64,000 nucleotides of DNA, taken from NCBI RefSeq assembly GCF_014235185.1, contig NZ_CP060131.1, forward strand, positions 3,851,501-3,915,500, read 5' to 3'. Made by a program: the position numbers and the translations under genes. Numbering within the stretch: position 1 is the first letter of the stretch; each line of letters opens with the position of its first letter. A model generated the notes under the pieces. It was not told the DNA's origin, made no database searches, and worked only from the letters and a program-made list of their open reading frames with translations. This stretch comes from Pseudonocardia petroleophila. Lineage in GTDB: Bacteria > Actinomycetota > Actinomycetes > Mycobacteriales > Pseudonocardiaceae. Positions 54,382 through 62,593 of the stretch are shown one piece after another.

Positions 54382-55195
54382 GCGACCACACGGTGGAGTA
54401 ACCGGTGACGCCGGTGGGCGGGCGGTCGGACTGACCGCTGGGCGCGCTCGGCCGGTGTTCATCCCCCACTCCGGCCGCGTGTGCCAGCCACGACGGGTAC
54501 TCCGCCTTCTGGCGGTCCGGGGCGGTGACAGCGGTTCGGACGCTGGAACGCCGTCGGGCACCGGTCGCAGAACACGTGCTGGAGCTGGTCGTGGTCGTGC
54601 GCGGTGGTCCGGAAGTCGGCCGACGGCGGTTGGTCGACCCGCCCCATGTCGTGACAGCCCGCGACAGTGGCTCAGCGGCGTGCTGGCAAACCTGGGCGTG
54701 CGGACCGGAACCTGATCAGGTCGAGACGGCGTCGACTGTGGACCATTCGCCGTTCCCGCACCGCGGGCCAGGTGCGGGCGCCGTCTGGGTCGATGTCGGG
54801 AAGAAGCGCGCGTAGCCGTTGCCGCCCAGGTACAGCGCGGCGAGCAACCTCACGACCGAGTCGTGAGTAGGCGGGGTCGACGGTGGTGACCCGAGCTGCG
54901 GGTTGATCGCGGTGCCGTACTGGGTCATCTGGGGTCGGAGGCGCCTGGGTGCGTAGCGCCGCACTCTGGCATCGCCGGCCACGGCCCTGGCCGATGAACC
55001 CGGCCGTCGCCATCGGGGTGAACCGTCGCACTGCCGACCCGGGCCGGTCACCGCTGGCTGCCGCCGGTCCACCCCGAGTGGCGCAGCCGGAATCCCCGCC
55101 CGCCGCGGACGGCGCTGCCCGGGGCGAGTGCGCCCCGCACCGGGGCGCCCGAACCGCTGGAGCCACGCTCCGGCCAACCCTTCCAGGAGCCAGCC
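54382..55195. other. Long gap with one possible short gene
   Basis: About 810 bp before the ParB-like gene. On the minus strand 54,716-54,928 has good coding bias. The rest shows several interrupted frames without domains. Near 55,085 is a degenerate copy (GCAGCCGGAATCCCCGCCC) of the leader block found before the ssb gene. Confidence 0.4.
54716..54928 (-). CDS. Possible small protein
   Basis: A 70-codon frame starting MTQYGTAINPQL and including SVVRLLAALYLGGNGYARFFP; nearly every third position is G or C. No good ribosome-binding site precedes the ATG and the coding-like signal may extend further upstream, so it may be the 3' part of a decayed gene. Function unknown. Confidence 0.3.
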   Translation of the reverse strand: MTQYGTAINPQLGSPPSTPPTHDSVVRLLAALYLGGNGYARFFPTSTQTAPAPGPRCGNGEWSTVDAVST

Positions 55196-56945
55196 GTGAC
55201 CCTCACCGCCAACCCCGGAGACACCGTCTCCACCATCACGCGACCCGACGAGCGACCGCACGCTGCCGTCCCCACCGCCGATACCGCCGCCGCTACCGGT
55301 TCCGAGACCGATGACGCGCCACCGCGTGCGGACGTCGATGCGACCACCGGCCATGACAGTGAGCCGGTGGGCGAGCTGCTTCGTGTCGATCCGCGCACTC
55401 TGGTGATCGGCGCAAACGTGCGCCGCGACGTGGTGCTGGACCGCCCGTTCCTGCGCTCGATCTCCGACCGCGGTGTCCGGGAACCGATCATCGTCCGCCG
55501 CGACGACCACGGCGTGCTGGTGGTGCGCAAGGGTAAGCGCCGCACTCTGGCCGCGGTCGAGACCGGCCGCCCCACTGTCCCGGTGTTTGGTCGAGTCCGG
55601 CCGGCCCGGCGAGGACCCGGACGCCGAGGACCGGGGCGAGGTGATCGACCGGATCGTCGATCAGCTCGAGGAGAACCAGCATCGCGCCGCCACCCACGAG
55701 GCCGACGAGGTCCGGGCGCACCAGCAGTTGCTCGACCTCGGGTTGACCGCGGGTCAGATCGCGCGGCGCACCCACGTCCCGAACGCCCGGGTGAAGCAGA
55801 CCACCGCGGTCGCGCGCAGCGAGCTCGCCGCGGCGATGGAGCGCTACGACCTCACCCTGGACCAGGTCGCGGTCATCGCCGAGTTCGACGGCCCGGACGG
55901 CCCGGACGTCGAAGCGGTGAAAGCGCTCACCGTGACCGCGGCCAAGGAGCCTGCCCAGTTCGCGCACGTCGCGCAGCGGCTTCGCGATCAGCGCGCCGAC
56001 GCCCGCCAGGTCGCCGACACCGTCGCCGAGCTGACCAACCAGGCCGTGCGGGTCCTCGACCCGGAGGACACCGGCAGCGCGGCGCAGCTCAGCGGGCTGC
56101 GGCTTGACGCGCAGACCCCCAGCGGGACCGAGCTCGACCCCACCACGCACGGCGGGTGCCCCGGCCATGCGGCAACCGTCGAGGTACACCGCGGCTGGGA
56201 CCGCCAGCCCCAGGTCAAGGTCGTCCACTGGTGCACCGCACCCGACGAGCACGGCCACGTCGCCCGTTGGGGCCGTGTCGCGCCGACCGACGACGGCGAC
56301 GGCGGGGGCGACGGCGAGGGCGCACGCGAGCTCGCCCATGCCGCCGAGCAGGCCAAGAGCGAACGGCGCCGGGTCATCGCGAACAATCGGGACTGGGCCT
56401 CCGCCACGTCCGTACGCCGTGACTGGATGCGCGGGTTTCTCGCCCGCCGTGCCGCTCCGCGCGACGCCTTGCCCTACATCGCGACGACTCTCGCCCGTGG
56501 CGGGCACGATCTGCACCGAGCGATGGAATCGGGCCACCCCACAGCGTGCGAGCTGCTTGGCCTCACCCCGACCGGGAGCGTCTATGCCGGGAGTCCGAAC
56601 CCGATCGAGGCCCTCACAGCGACAGCAACCTTGTCGAGGGCCACACAGCTGATCCTCGCGGTACTGCTCGGGGCAGCCGAGGATGCCACCAGCTGCCAGA
56701 CCTGGCGCAACCCGACCCGGGACAACCGCGCCTACTTCACCGCGCTGCGGGACTGGGGCTACCCCCTATCCCCGGTCGAACAACTCGTCCTCACCGACAA
56801 CGACGCCACGCCATCCCAGCCGGCCGACACCTCCACCACCGGCGGGGCCGCTCGCGACGCTGAGGACAGCGTCGATGAGCGCGCGGTCCTCGACGCCGTC
56901 ACCGACGACGTCATGTCGGCCGCCGAGGAGACAACCTCCACCTGA
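55196..56945 (+). pseudogene. ParB-like protein, frameshifted
   Basis: Starts at a GTG with AGGAG 6 nt upstream. The N-terminal ParB/Srx-type domain reads LLRVDPRTLVIGANVRRD, GVREPIIVRRDDHGVLVVRKGKRRTLAA (in two parts). At 55,586-55,588 (TTT in GGTGTTTGGTC) the frame shifts; removing one T continues VESGRPGEDPD, EVIDRIVDQLEENQHR and an HTH (LTAGQIARRTHVPNARVKQ). The remainder is an about 400-residue plasmid-type C-terminus. Total length is one base over a multiple of three. If intact (582 residues) it would act in partition or regulation; a sequencing error is possible. Confidence 0.78.
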
Positions 56946-56951
56946 CGTAGG

Positions 56952-56985
56952 ACCGGGTGGGGCCGCCGAGACGGCCCCACCCGGT
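56952..56985. terminator. Hairpin terminator after ParB-like gene
   Basis: Fourteen-nt arms 56952-56965 and 56972-56985 pair perfectly around CCGAGA and are followed by TCTTC. It ends the ParB-like transcript 24 bp before the next ATG. Confidence 0.7.
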
Positions 56986-57009
56986 TCTTCACCGAGAGGA
57001 GGACCGGCC

Positions 57010-57276
57010 ATGTCCCGGGACTGCTTCACCCCCTACGACTGGAGCCGCAGCTACCTGCTGCCCGCCGACGTGGCCAGCAACATCGAGCTGCGCGGCAGCG
57101 TCGGCATGCTCGGCGCCCACAACGCCGCTCGTGGCCTGCTCGTCGAGGTCTGCCGGCACACTGGCGCCCACCCAGCTGGCCTGCACTACGCAGAGACCGT
57201 GCTGGGCGACGGCGCGATCATCGTCGTCGACGTCACCGCAACCGCGCACCGACCAACGGCGAAGCACTCTGTGTGA
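57010..57276 (+). CDS. Hypothetical small protein
   Basis: This 88-residue protein has an excellent GAGGAGGA ribosome-binding site, directly after a terminator. The sequence (MSRDCFTPYDWSRSYLLPADV, and IIVVDVTATAH near the end) has no recognised motif. Coding bias supports expression. Small proteins of this kind are common between replication and partition genes of actinobacterial elements; function unknown. Confidence 0.6.
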   Translation: MSRDCFTPYDWSRSYLLPADVASNIELRGSVGMLGAHNAARGLLVEVCRHTGAHPAGLHYAETVLGDGAIIVVDVTATAHRPTAKHSV

Positions 57277-57540
57277 AGACTTGCACCCGGCACCGCCGCC
57301 ACGAAGACGCTCGCAACGGCGATTGGTCGGTCAGCGTCGACGGTGTGGCGTATCCCGGGGAGGACCGGAGGCGTCCGCCGTCCCCACCGATGCAGGGCTG
57401 GATCGTGCACCGGCTGGTGCGTCGTCCGACGTCGGGCTGATTGCGCCGCGGCTGGAGCGCGTCGCCTGTGCACCGACCGCGTGCCGTCGGGACGATCTTG
57501 TTCGCGGGTGGCGTCCTGGGAGCGCGGCGTGGGCAGGAGA

Positions 57541-57589
57541 CGCCCGAAGGTCAGCACACCGCGGGCGGGGCGAGCGGCGATGAACCCGG
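57541..57589 (+). repeat. Leader block A, copy 1
   Basis: A 49-nt segment (key part AGGTCAGCACACCG then CGAGCGGCGATGAACCCGG) that recurs at 59476-59524 with about four mismatches. It lies about 175 bp before ssb in non-coding DNA. Confidence 0.7.
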
Positions 57590-57659
57590 ACCCGGTCCGA
57601 CCGGGTGGGACAGGCCTCGGTGCGCTCGGACGCCTGGCGGCGTTCCCACCCGCTCGGAC

Positions 57660-57694
57660 GAGCCCGGAACCCCCGCCGTCCCTACCGGGACCCC
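57660..57694 (+). repeat. Leader block B, copy 1 (with GTCCC/GGGAC hairpin)
   Basis: Core CCGGAACCCCCGCCGTCCCT followed by GGGACCCC; GTCCC and GGGAC form a short stem with loop TACC. Copy 2 keeps the stem with a different loop, which suggests selection on structure. It lies 69 bp before ssb. Confidence 0.65.
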
Positions 57695-57762
57695 ACCCGC
57701 GCCGCGCTGAGGCCAGGGCCGCGTCACCCACCACCACCACCGAGCACCAGGGAGCAACCGTC

Positions 57763-58230
57763 ATGAACAAGATCACCGTCCACGGCAACCTCACCGGCAA
57801 GCCCGAACTGCGGCACTCCCGGTCCGGGGTCCCGGTGGCCACATTCACCATCGCGGCGAACCGGCGCCGCCTCAACCGGCAGACCGGGAACTGGGTGGAC
57901 CTGCCGGCGGTGTTCCACCGGGTCGTGTGTTTCAACGCCCTGGCCGAGAACGTCGCCGGGAGCCTGGACAAGGGCACCCCGGTCGCGGTCACCGGCGAGT
58001 TCGCCGACGACAGCTACAAGCGCGAGGACGGCACCTCCATCCGCCGGATCCAGATCGAGGCCGCCGACGTCGCCGCGAGCCTGCGCTACGCCACCGCCAC
58101 GCTCACCAAGAACCCGCGAAACGGCGCCACCGCGCAGCCTTCCGAGGAGCCCGACCGCGCCACGGACGTTGCCGAGGACGGCGCCGAGGCGGCTGAGCGG
58201 CCCGCACTGAGCGTCGTGGGAGCCGACTGA
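57763..58230 (+). CDS. ssb: Single-stranded DNA-binding protein
   Basis: This is a 155-residue SSB. The OB fold (about 1-110) begins MNKITVHGNLTGKPELRHSRSG and continues with VATFTIAANRR, VFHRVVCFNALAENVAGSLDKGTPVAVTGE in pieces, then RIQIEAADVAASL. The C-terminal tail is acidic but ends ALSVVGAD rather than the DDDIPF-type tip that recruits partner proteins, which marks it as an element-type SSB rather than the chromosomal one. It should coat single-stranded DNA during element replication or transfer. A strong terminator follows. Confidence 0.9.
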   Translation: MNKITVHGNLTGKPELRHSRSGVPVATFTIAANRRRLNRQTGNWVDLPAVFHRVVCFNALAENVAGSLDKGTPVAVTGEFADDSYKREDGTSIRRIQIEAADVAASLRYATATLTKNPRNGATAQPSEEPDRATDVAEDGAEAAERPALSVVGAD

Positions 58231-58240
58231 GTCGGCTACA

Positions 58241-58275
58241 CGGCGGGCCCGGACCACAGCGGTCCGGGCCCGCCG
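58241..58275. terminator. Hairpin terminator after ssb
   Basis: Fifteen-nt arms 58241-58255 and 58261-58275 pair perfectly around ACAGC, 10 bp after the ssb stop. Confidence 0.75.
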
Positions 58276-58445
58276 CACTGCCGGAGAAGCGCTACCACGG
58301 TGGGCGTCCTCGCGTCGGTGTCGCACCGTGCCCGCGAACCCGGACCACGCGCCAAGCCGCTACCCGAGCACCCACACCCGGACACGATGCGGCGCGCGGC
58401 CCGGAACCACGGGCCGTCCCGGTGCTCCGACGCGAGGAGAACATC

Positions 58446-59384
58446 GTGAACGACGTCCCGCACCACCCATCCGCTGCGCCGACGCCCGCCCCGGGCCGGC
58501 TCGGCGCCGCAGCCGCACGCGCCGCTCGGAAGGGCTGGCGGGTGTTCCCCGCCGTTCCCCGTGGCAAGGCGCCGGCGATCGCCGACTGGCAGAACGCTGC
58601 GACGACCGACCTCGACCAGATCACCGCATGGTGGCGGGCGATGCCGTGGAACGTGGCCGTCAGTGCGGGAAGATCCGGACTTCTCGTCATCGACCTCGAC
58701 GTCCGGCGTAGCGCCGCCGCAGCGCCGCGGGGGGCCAGCACGCGGGACGGGTACGCCATGCTGCGTCGGCTCGCCGCCGCTGCCGGCGAGCCGCCGCCCA
58801 CCGACACCTACACGGTCGCGACGCCGGGCGGGCTGCACCTGTACTTCCGCCAGCCCGACGGCGTACAACTGCGCAACACCCAGAGTGTTCTCGGGGCCAA
58901 TGTGGACAGCCGCGGCCTTGGCGGATACGTCATCGCGGCCGGCTCCGTCCGCGCCGTAGGCATCTACCGGGTCGTCAGATCCCGCCCGGTCGCAGAGCTT
59001 CCGAACTGGGTGATCGCGGCGCTCACCCCAGCGCCGACACCCGCCCCACCGACGCGTGGCCACCCGTCGATGACACCGCTGCTCAACGGCAGGGCCGAGG
59101 CCTACCTGCGTGCGGTCGTCGACGGCGAATGCGCCGCCGTCGCGGCGGCGACCGTCGGACACCGCCACCGGACACTGCTCCGCGCGGCGCGCAGGCTCGG
59201 GCACTGGGTCGGTGGATCGGCCCTCAGCGCGACCGCTGCCCGCCTCGCATTGACCGATGCGGCCAAGAGCTATGTCGGCGTCGAGGGCTACACCGCCGCG
59301 CAGGTCGCTCGCGACATCCGCGACGGGCTCGCCTACGGTGCGGGGTCCCCTCGAATCTTCGCCGATGTCGAGAACCGGACATAG
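58446..59384 (+). CDS. Bifunctional DNA primase/polymerase-domain protein
   Basis: This 312-residue protein has an N-terminal prim-pol (archaeo-eukaryotic primase-like) domain. GWRVFPAVPRGKAPAIADWQNAAT (in parts) opens it, IDLDVRR near 80 gives the catalytic D-x-D, and TPGGLHLYFRQPDG near 128-141 the H-x-Y segment. The C-terminal third is helical without an obvious helicase, so this is a compact primase-polymerase rather than the large prim-pol-helicase fusion. GTG start with GAGGAGA upstream. It probably initiates replication of the element together with the SSB. Confidence 0.85.
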   Translation: MNDVPHHPSAAPTPAPGRLGAAAARAARKGWRVFPAVPRGKAPAIADWQNAATTDLDQITAWWRAMPWNVAVSAGRSGLLVIDLDVRRSAAAAPRGASTRDGYAMLRRLAAAAGEPPPTDTYTVATPGGLHLYFRQPDGVQLRNTQSVLGANVDSRGLGGYVIAAGSVRAVGIYRVVRSRPVAELPNWVIAALTPAPTPAPPTRGHPSMTPLLNGRAEAYLRAVVDGECAAVAAATVGHRHRTLLRAARRLGHWVGGSALSATAARLALTDAAKSYVGVEGYTAAQVARDIRDGLAYGAGSPRIFADVENRT

Positions 59385-59475
59385 CTCCGGACGTCGCGGT
59401 CGGGCCGAAGGTAGGGATGCGGCCCGGGTCGGCCGCAGCGATGGGTCGGGCCTCCGGTGCTCGGCTCAGGTGGAT

Positions 59476-59524
59476 CGCCCGGAGGTCAGCACACCGGGGC
59501 GGGGGCGAGCGGCGATGAACCCGG
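59476..59524 (+). repeat. Leader block A, copy 2
   Basis: Second copy of the 49-nt block found at 57541, about four mismatches. It is about 170 bp before the next start codon, nearly the same offset as copy 1 has from ssb. Confidence 0.7.
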
Positions 59525-59600
59525 CCCACCCATCCCGGTGAGATCGCGTGCGGATCCGACATCGGCCGCCGGTCGGGAGGGCGATCACACCGGGATGAGC

Positions 59601-59634
59601 GAGCCGGAACCCCCGCCGTCCCTGCGGGACCCCC
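59601..59634 (+). repeat. Leader block B, copy 2
   Basis: Shares GCCGGAACCCCCGCC and the GTCCC/GGGAC stem with copy 1, but the loop is TGC instead of TACC. It lies 57 bp before the next ATG. Confidence 0.65.
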
Positions 59635-59691
59635 GCCCCGGCGTGCTGAAGCTGCGCCGCGTTCCCCCAACGCCGAGCACCGGAGACCCTC

Positions 59692-59913
59692 ATGACCATC
59701 ACCGCTACCACCGAGATCACCGAGTTCGACACCCGCGCAACCCGCCTCGCGGTCCTCGAAGCCCAGGTCTGCGAGGCCCGCGACGATATCCGCGTCGCCC
59801 GCCTCTGCGACGACCTGTCCCTCGCGTTCGACGCGCTCGAGTCCCTGGCCACGCTGATGCAGCACACCCTGCAGGAGCTCGCGCACCTCGGCGTCGAGAC
59901 CAACCCGCGCTGA
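59692..59913 (+). CDS. Small helical protein (element-associated)
   Basis: A 73-residue protein, mostly alpha-helical with heptad-like Leu/Ala spacing (LAVLEAQVCEARDDIRVARL, then SLAFDALESLATLMQHTLQELAHL in parts), so a coiled-coil dimer is likely. GGAGA precedes the ATG. It has the same duplicated leader as ssb, implying shared control. Function unknown. A hairpin terminator follows. Confidence 0.6.
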   Translation: MTITATTEITEFDTRATRLAVLEAQVCEARDDIRVARLCDDLSLAFDALESLATLMQHTLQELAHLGVETNPR

Positions 59914-60431
59914 CCACCCCGGGCACGTGGCCCGCCCGGAGTCTGGGCGGGCGGTGACGGTCGTGGCGACTGGGCTGCGTCCGGGCAGGGTGTGGTCTCG
60001 AAAAGGATGGACCGCATGCATCCGGGACCCTTATCCCCTGCCGCCCCGCAGAACCGCGAAGCGGGAGAGCAGGCGGGCCGGGTGACGTTCGTGCGGCGGG
60101 TCGACGAGGCGCCACTGGGACAGCTGGCTACTTCAGCCGGTCGCGGTTCGGTTTGCGACATGGTCGCGATCCTGACCTGACATCGGTCGCACTCACCTCG
60201 CTCACGACGGTCACAGGCAGTGCAGTGCACGGTGTCTCGGCATCATGGGGCGGTCCGAGCCGGGCGAGTGATGATCACCCTAGTCCGCCGGCCGCCAGGC
60301 TGCCCAGCAGCCGAATGGGACGCCCGTGCGGACTATCCGCCGTGGCGAGCAGATTAACAATCTGGCCAACGCCTGGATGGACAGGCACATGCGGGGTGGC
60401 TTTTGCCTGCTCAGGTACCATAATAGAACGT
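59914..60431. other. Intergenic region upstream of dprA-like gene
   Basis: About 520 bp. Besides the hairpin at 59,930 it shows a markedly AT-richer patch at 60,340-60,440 that includes the likely promoter and LexA-like box of the dprA-like gene. No convincing gene; short open frames have poor coding bias. Confidence 0.5.
59930..59952. terminator. Hairpin terminator
   Basis: GCCCGCCC and GGGCGGGC arms around a 7-nt loop, 16 bp after the stop of the 73-residue protein gene. Confidence 0.55.
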
Positions 60432-60439
60432 ATGTTCGA
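60419..60439 (+). promoter_or_regulatory. -10 element and LexA-box-like operator at the dprA start
   Basis: CATAAT (60419-60424) is a good -10 hexamer. TAGAAC-GTAT-GTTCGA (60424-60439) matches the actinobacterial SOS box TCGAAC-N4-GTTCGA with one mismatch. The ATG at 60,432 lies inside the box, about 7-8 bases from the -10, so the transcript may be leaderless and repression by LexA would block the start site directly. Confidence 0.6.
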
Positions 60440-61418
60440 GTATGTCGCTCGGTCGTGGGCCCGGGAGCGGGTACTGACCGCGGTCGGTGACGGCCCTACG
60501 CTGCCCAACGTGGGTACCTGGTGGAGCGATGACGAGCGTGCGGCGCTTGTCGCGCTGCTGCGCACTCGGCCCGGCGGGATGAAGTGGCCGCAGATCGTGG
60601 CCGAGGTCGACGCCCGCTCCAGCGCGCTCGCGCTCTGGAACGAGTACAACCCCGCCGACCTGTTCAGCGATTCCGCAGCGCCTGGGCTGCTCCAGGCACG
60701 CGCGGATATCGACGAGTGGCGGGCCGCCGACCTCGGGTTTCTGACGTTCCTGGACGCCGACTACCCGGCGCAGCTCCGCGAGATCCACGACCTGCCGCCG
60801 GTATTGTTCCACCGGGGCAGGCTCCTCGACGACGAGATCGCCGTATCCGTGGTCGGGTCCCGGGAGGCGTCCCGGCAGGGGCTCGACGCCGCGCGTGCGA
60901 TCGCGACGGGCCTGGTGGAGCGCGGCATCACCGTGGTCGGCGGGCTTGCGGCCGGAATCGACACGGCCGGTCACATGGCTGCGCTGGAGGCGGGCGGGCG
61001 CACTGTTGCGGTGATCGGCACTGGGATCCGGAAGTACTACCCGGCGGACAACCGCGAGTTGCAGGATCAGATCGCCGACTCTGGGCTGCTGCTCTCGCAG
61101 TTTTGGCCGGAGGCGCCCCCGACGAAGCAGACCTTCCCGATGCGTAACACCGTGATGTCCGGGTTTGGCCGCGCGACGATCATCGTCGAGGCGGGGGAGC
61201 ACAGCGGCGCCCGAATCCAAGCCCGTCGAGCGGTCGCCCACGCCCGCCCAGTGATCCTCACCGAGATGGTGGTGCGGGTGAACAAGTGGGCACAGGCGCT
61301 GCTTGACCGCCCCGGTGTCCATGTCGCGACCAGCACCGCCGAGGTGATGTCGATCGTGGAGAAGGTGACGGCGCGACCGTCGGACATGCTGTCGTTGCTG
61401 CGGGTCGCTGCCGGGTGA
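60432..61418 (+). CDS. dprA: DprA/Smf-like SLOG-domain protein
   Basis: This is a 328-residue protein. The Rossmann-like SLOG domain of DprA spans about 95-290: VVGSREASRQG near 141, GGLAAGID (170-177), TFPMRN near 235 and EAGEHSGAR (253-261). The N-terminal part (1-95) is not the usual SAM-like domain, and there is no C-terminal winged helix; the chain ends 40 residues after the core. This is shorter than chromosomal DprA and suits an accessory SLOG protein. ATG 60,432 sits in a LexA-like box; GTG 60,511 is a possible internal start. Its TGA overlaps the next gene's GTG. Confidence 0.85.
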   Translation: MFEYVARSWARERVLTAVGDGPTLPNVGTWWSDDERAALVALLRTRPGGMKWPQIVAEVDARSSALALWNEYNPADLFSDSAAPGLLQARADIDEWRAADLGFLTFLDADYPAQLREIHDLPPVLFHRGRLLDDEIAVSVVGSREASRQGLDAARAIATGLVERGITVVGGLAAGIDTAGHMAALEAGGRTVAVIGTGIRKYYPADNRELQDQIADSGLLLSQFWPEAPPTKQTFPMRNTVMSGFGRATIIVEAGEHSGARIQARRAVAHARPVILTEMVVRVNKWAQALLDRPGVHVATSTAEVMSIVEKVTARPSDMLSLLRVAAG

Positions 61419-62221
61419 CAAGCAGTCTCGCCGAGTTCTCGGAGCAGGCGCGGGCGTATCTGTTTTCGCAGGTCGGTGACTGTTTTACCAACACATCGCG
61501 CGGACCTGGCCGCTGCTTGGTGTGCACGGGGCCAACCGGCATCGCCGAGGTGCAGCTGTGCGGGCAGTGCTCACGGCAGCGAGCCGAGTTCGGCGTGGGG
61601 CTCGCCGATCTGGTGGTGCCGCTCGCCTACGTGCGCGGGTGGATGACACCGCAGCACCAGTCCGAGCACCTGGTGCGCCGCTACAAGTCGCCGGTGCAGC
61701 CGTCGCGATGGTGCGCTGAACTCCTCCAGTTCATGATCCACGCGGCGTCCGCTATCCACGGGCCGTGCATCGCGGCGGCGGCCGGTAGCTGGTGGCAGGT
61801 GATGACAATCGTGCCGTCGGCGACGCGGCTGGGTGCCGACCATCCCGTGGTCGGCCTGGCGCAGCAGGTGTTCGAGCACGGCAACAACGTCGACCGCGTG
61901 CTGCTGACGCCCACAGAGCACATTGCGTCCACGGACCGCCACCCACGCCGGGACATGTTCACCCTGTCGCCAGAGGTCGCAGCGAGGGTGCGCGGCAGAC
62001 ACGTCCTGGTCATCGATGACACCTACGTCTCCGGCTCCAGATCGCAGTCGGCTGCCCTGACGCTCAAGACGGCCGGTGCACAGCGGGTGACCGTGCTGTG
62101 TGTCGCCCGGTGGTTGAGCTACCGATGGGACGACCACTGGCGCCTCATCGAGAGCGTCCTGGCGCCGTACGACGCACTGATCCGCCCGGTAGGTTCAGGC
62201 CCCTGTCTCGCGCCGCGTTGA
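61415..62221 (+). CDS. ComF-like phosphoribosyltransferase
   Basis: This is a 268-residue protein. The N-terminal zinc-ribbon-like cysteines CLVC (34-37) and CGQC (49-52) are followed by a type I phosphoribosyltransferase domain with the PRPP-binding motif VLVIDDTYVSGSRSQSAA (around 197-214), where the paired Asp residues bind ribose. This is the general layout of ComF, but the sequence between the two is longer and unlike competence ComF. GTG start overlapping the DprA-like stop, so the two proteins are made together. In this setting a nucleotide- or DNA-related role with its partner is more likely than natural transformation. Confidence 0.82.
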   Translation: MTSSLAEFSEQARAYLFSQVGDCFTNTSRGPGRCLVCTGPTGIAEVQLCGQCSRQRAEFGVGLADLVVPLAYVRGWMTPQHQSEHLVRRYKSPVQPSRWCAELLQFMIHAASAIHGPCIAAAAGSWWQVMTIVPSATRLGADHPVVGLAQQVFEHGNNVDRVLLTPTEHIASTDRHPRRDMFTLSPEVAARVRGRHVLVIDDTYVSGSRSQSAALTLKTAGAQRVTVLCVARWLSYRWDDHWRLIESVLAPYDALIRPVGSGPCLAPR

Positions 62222-62474
62222 TCGGCGATCACCTTGCGGCTACGGAGTGCACCACGCACGGTCCTCCGCTCGTCGTCCCCGGAGCGCACGAGCGTGCCGT
62301 CGTTCCCCTGGCGTCAGAGGCTTGGCGGACGCGCGGGCTGAGCCTCGGGAGCAGATCAGCGATACGAAGTACAGCTTGGAAGTACAGCTACGCCAGCCGC
62401 CGCAGGCATCTTCTGCCAACCTCATCGTGCCCTCTGACCTGCGCAGATGCTCTCCGCAACCTCGCCGCCCGCAG
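62222..62474. other. Region before tRNA fragment
   Basis: About 250 bp with no convincing gene. It should contain the 5' half of the tRNA gene if the tRNA were complete; no such sequence is present. Confidence 0.5.
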
Positions 62475-62519
62475 TTCACACCGAAGAGGTCACTGGTTCG
62501 ATCCCAGTATCGCCCACCA
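62475..62519 (+). other. 3' fragment of tRNA-Val(CAC), probable attachment-site core
   Basis: TTCACAC (anticodon loop, anticodon CAC), CGAAG (3' anticodon stem), AGGTC, a perfect T-arm (ACTGG-TTCGATC-CCAGT), acceptor strand ATCGCCC, discriminator A and encoded CCA. The 5' half is missing: upstream bases do not form the CTTCG stem strand or a GGGCGAT acceptor. Integrating elements commonly carry exactly the anticodon-loop-to-3'-end segment as attP identity. A tyrosine integrase gene ends 75 bp away. Confidence 0.8.
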
Positions 62520-62523
62520 GCAC

Positions 62524-62558
62524 AAACGCCCCTCACCGCATCGCGGTGGGGGGCGTTT
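62524..62558. terminator. Hairpin terminator between tRNA fragment and integrase
   Basis: Arms 62524-62539 (AAACGCCCC...) and 62543-62558 (...GGGGCGTTT) pair over 16 bp with one G-T, loop ATC. It could end integrase transcription from the right and, originally, tRNA transcription from the left. Confidence 0.75.
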
Positions 62559-62593
62559 GACACAGGTTCTGACAACAACGCGTGCGCTACTCG

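Larger units (their letters stand above)
57277..57762. other. Leader region of ssb
   Basis: A 486-bp non-coding stretch. Its right half carries leader blocks A (57,541-57,589) and B (57,660-57,694) that recur before the 59,692 gene. Nothing recognisable in the left half. Confidence 0.5.
59385..59691. other. Leader region with blocks A and B
   Basis: A 307-bp non-coding region carrying second copies of blocks A and B ahead of the 73-residue protein. Nothing else recognised. Confidence 0.5.

Noticed and set aside
54459-54647. Minus-strand 62-codon frame with CDRCPTAFQRPNRC
   Set aside because: Looks zinc-finger-like and has fair coding bias at first, but bias decays in the second half and no ribosome-binding site or conserved context supports it.
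59992-60180. Short plus-strand frame of 62 codons
   Set aside because: Poor third-position bias and no ribosome-binding site; it lies in the non-coding region before the dprA-like gene.
62240-62578. Minus-strand open frame containing YWDRTSDLFGVN
   Set aside because: This peptide is the antisense translation of the tRNA-Val fragment, a frequent annotation artefact; it is not a gene.
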